Shown here: positions 5,458-6,086 of the stretch, in pieces | How the letters are laid out: every line of letters begins with the position of its first letter | How positions within the stretch are numbered: position 1 is the stretch's first letter | Source: Gammaproteobacteria bacterium | GTDB lineage: Bacteria; Pseudomonadota; Gammaproteobacteria; Eutrophobiales; Eutrophobiaceae | DNA length: 6,086 bases | Direction: 5' to 3' | NCBI GenBank assembly: GCA_015661095.1 | Contig: JACVQI010000130.1 | Span: 1-6,086 of the forward strand | The notes under the pieces: generated by a model | What the model saw: only the letters and a program-made list of their open reading frames with translations | Databases searched by the model: none | Told to the model about the DNA's origin: nothing | Position numbers and translations under genes: made by a program

Positions 5458-6086
5458 TCACTGTTGCGCCAAATCTCTGGCGATGAATAATTCCGGATCG
5501 ACCATGGACTCGTTCAGGATCACACTCCAATGCAGATGGGCGGCGGTGACCCGGCCGGTCTGGCCAACGTTACCAATGATCTGGCCTGCCGCGATGACCT
5601 GCCCCGGATGCACCGCTATCTTCTGCAGATGGCAGTACATGGTGAGCAATCCCTGGCCATGGTCGATAAAGATGGTATTGCCGTTAAAGAAATACTCCCC
5701 GGTCTGCTTATTGAAAAAGCGGCGCAAGCCAAAAGAACTGCTGTAGACACCGGCGACCGGCTGGGTCAGCAGCAGTGACGGTGCGGCCGCTTCCGACCAG
5801 GTGGCTTTGGCGCCCTGAATCAGTCTGATCTCCCGGTTGATCCGTTCCATATCCATGGGCAGGGGTTTGACCTTGCGTTCATCGGTGAGGGTGATATGCG
5901 ATTCCTGGTATTGCTTGGCGGCAACCTCGAAGTTGTAAACGGAGCTGTTATTACCAACCTTGACAGTCAGTTTGTGGGTGCCGGGCCGGGCGGCCAGCGG
6001 CAGGCCGATGATCGCCTGCCAGTTGCCGGTGGAACCGACGATCATGACGCGATGATTATTATAATATCCGATCGGATGTTCCGGCA
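5458..6086 (-). CDS. M23 peptidase-like protein lacking the first zinc-ligand motif (N-terminus cut by window edge)
   Basis: The frame is open from the right edge to TGA at 5458-5460, giving 208 visible residues. The internal ATG at 6045 is unlikely to be the start, because the family pattern continues upstream to the edge (PEHPIGYYNNHRV). Visible residues 1-60 match the Ig-like N-terminal domain often found before M23 domains (VMIVGSTGNWQAIIGLPL, PGTHKLTVKV). A linker follows, then the M23 lysostaphin/LytM-type domain: GVYSSSFGLRRFFN (about 112-125), IDHGQGLLTMYCHL (140-153), IAAGQIIGNVGQTGR (164-178), AAHLHWSV (182-189), VDPELF (195-200). In this family FGxRxxFN is normally followed by a PHSGxD-type motif carrying two zinc ligands and about 25 more residues. 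Here FNKQ runs straight into TGEYFFNGN (junction about 5698-5706), so both ligands are missing. The HxH pair and the YCHL histidine remain. A cell-wall hydrolase or hydrolase-activator role is inferred; catalysis is doubtful. Confidence 0.85.
   Translation of the reverse strand, partial: PEHPIGYYNNHRVMIVGSTGNWQAIIGLPLAARPGTHKLTVKVGNNSSVYNFEVAAKQYQESHITLTDERKVKPLPMDMERINREIRLIQGAKATWSEAAAPSLLLTQPVAGVYSSSFGLRRFFNKQTGEYFFNGNTIFIDHGQGLLTMYCHLQKIAVHPGQVIAAGQIIGNVGQTGRVTAAHLHWSVILNESMVDPELFIARDLAQQ

Noticed and set aside
6043..6045. ATG at 6045 as the true start of the M23-like protein
   Set aside because: The frame stays open upstream to the window edge and the residues before this ATG fit the N-terminal Ig-like domain, so the gene begins outside the window.

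Overview
The window looks like chromosomal core DNA from a gammaproteobacterium. The main support is the compact run ybeD (DUF493)-lipB-lipA, a layout typical of that class, together with a proteobacterial-type CysK. The species cannot be named from sequence alone. There is no sign of an insertion sequence, phage, CRISPR array, tRNA or rRNA.

Layout. Positions 1-818 (minus) hold most of a protein with two tandem cyclic-nucleotide-binding (CNB) domains; its C-terminus lies beyond the left edge. Positions 819-1362 are a very AT-rich stretch without a gene. It holds a candidate promoter for the CNB gene, a spaced 10-bp inverted repeat, and two terminator-like hairpins for the next gene. Positions 1363-1797 (minus) encode a small exported protein of unknown function. 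Positions 1798-1924 form a divergent promoter region. Positions 1925-3846 (plus) are the lipoate operon: ybeD overlaps lipB by 4 bp, and lipB is followed 12 bp later by lipA. LipB moves octanoyl groups from acyl carrier protein onto lipoyl domains, and LipA inserts the two sulfurs. Positions 3874-6086 (minus) are a second likely operon, transcribed M23 peptidase-like gene, then cysK, then a DUF1080 exported protein. It converges on lipA with only 27 bp between stop codons and no visible terminator.

The most notable observation is in the M23 gene at the right edge. Its reading frame is intact, but the segment that should carry the first two zinc ligands (the HxxxD motif) and the strand after it is absent, as if about 30 codons had been removed in frame. 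The catalytic histidine of YxHL and the HxH motif remain. The product is therefore probably an inactive, EnvC/NlpD-like protein, or the gene carries a recent deletion. The tandem-CNB protein, which shows no DNA-binding domain in the visible part, is the second point of interest. I see no clear evidence of an entirely new multi-gene system.
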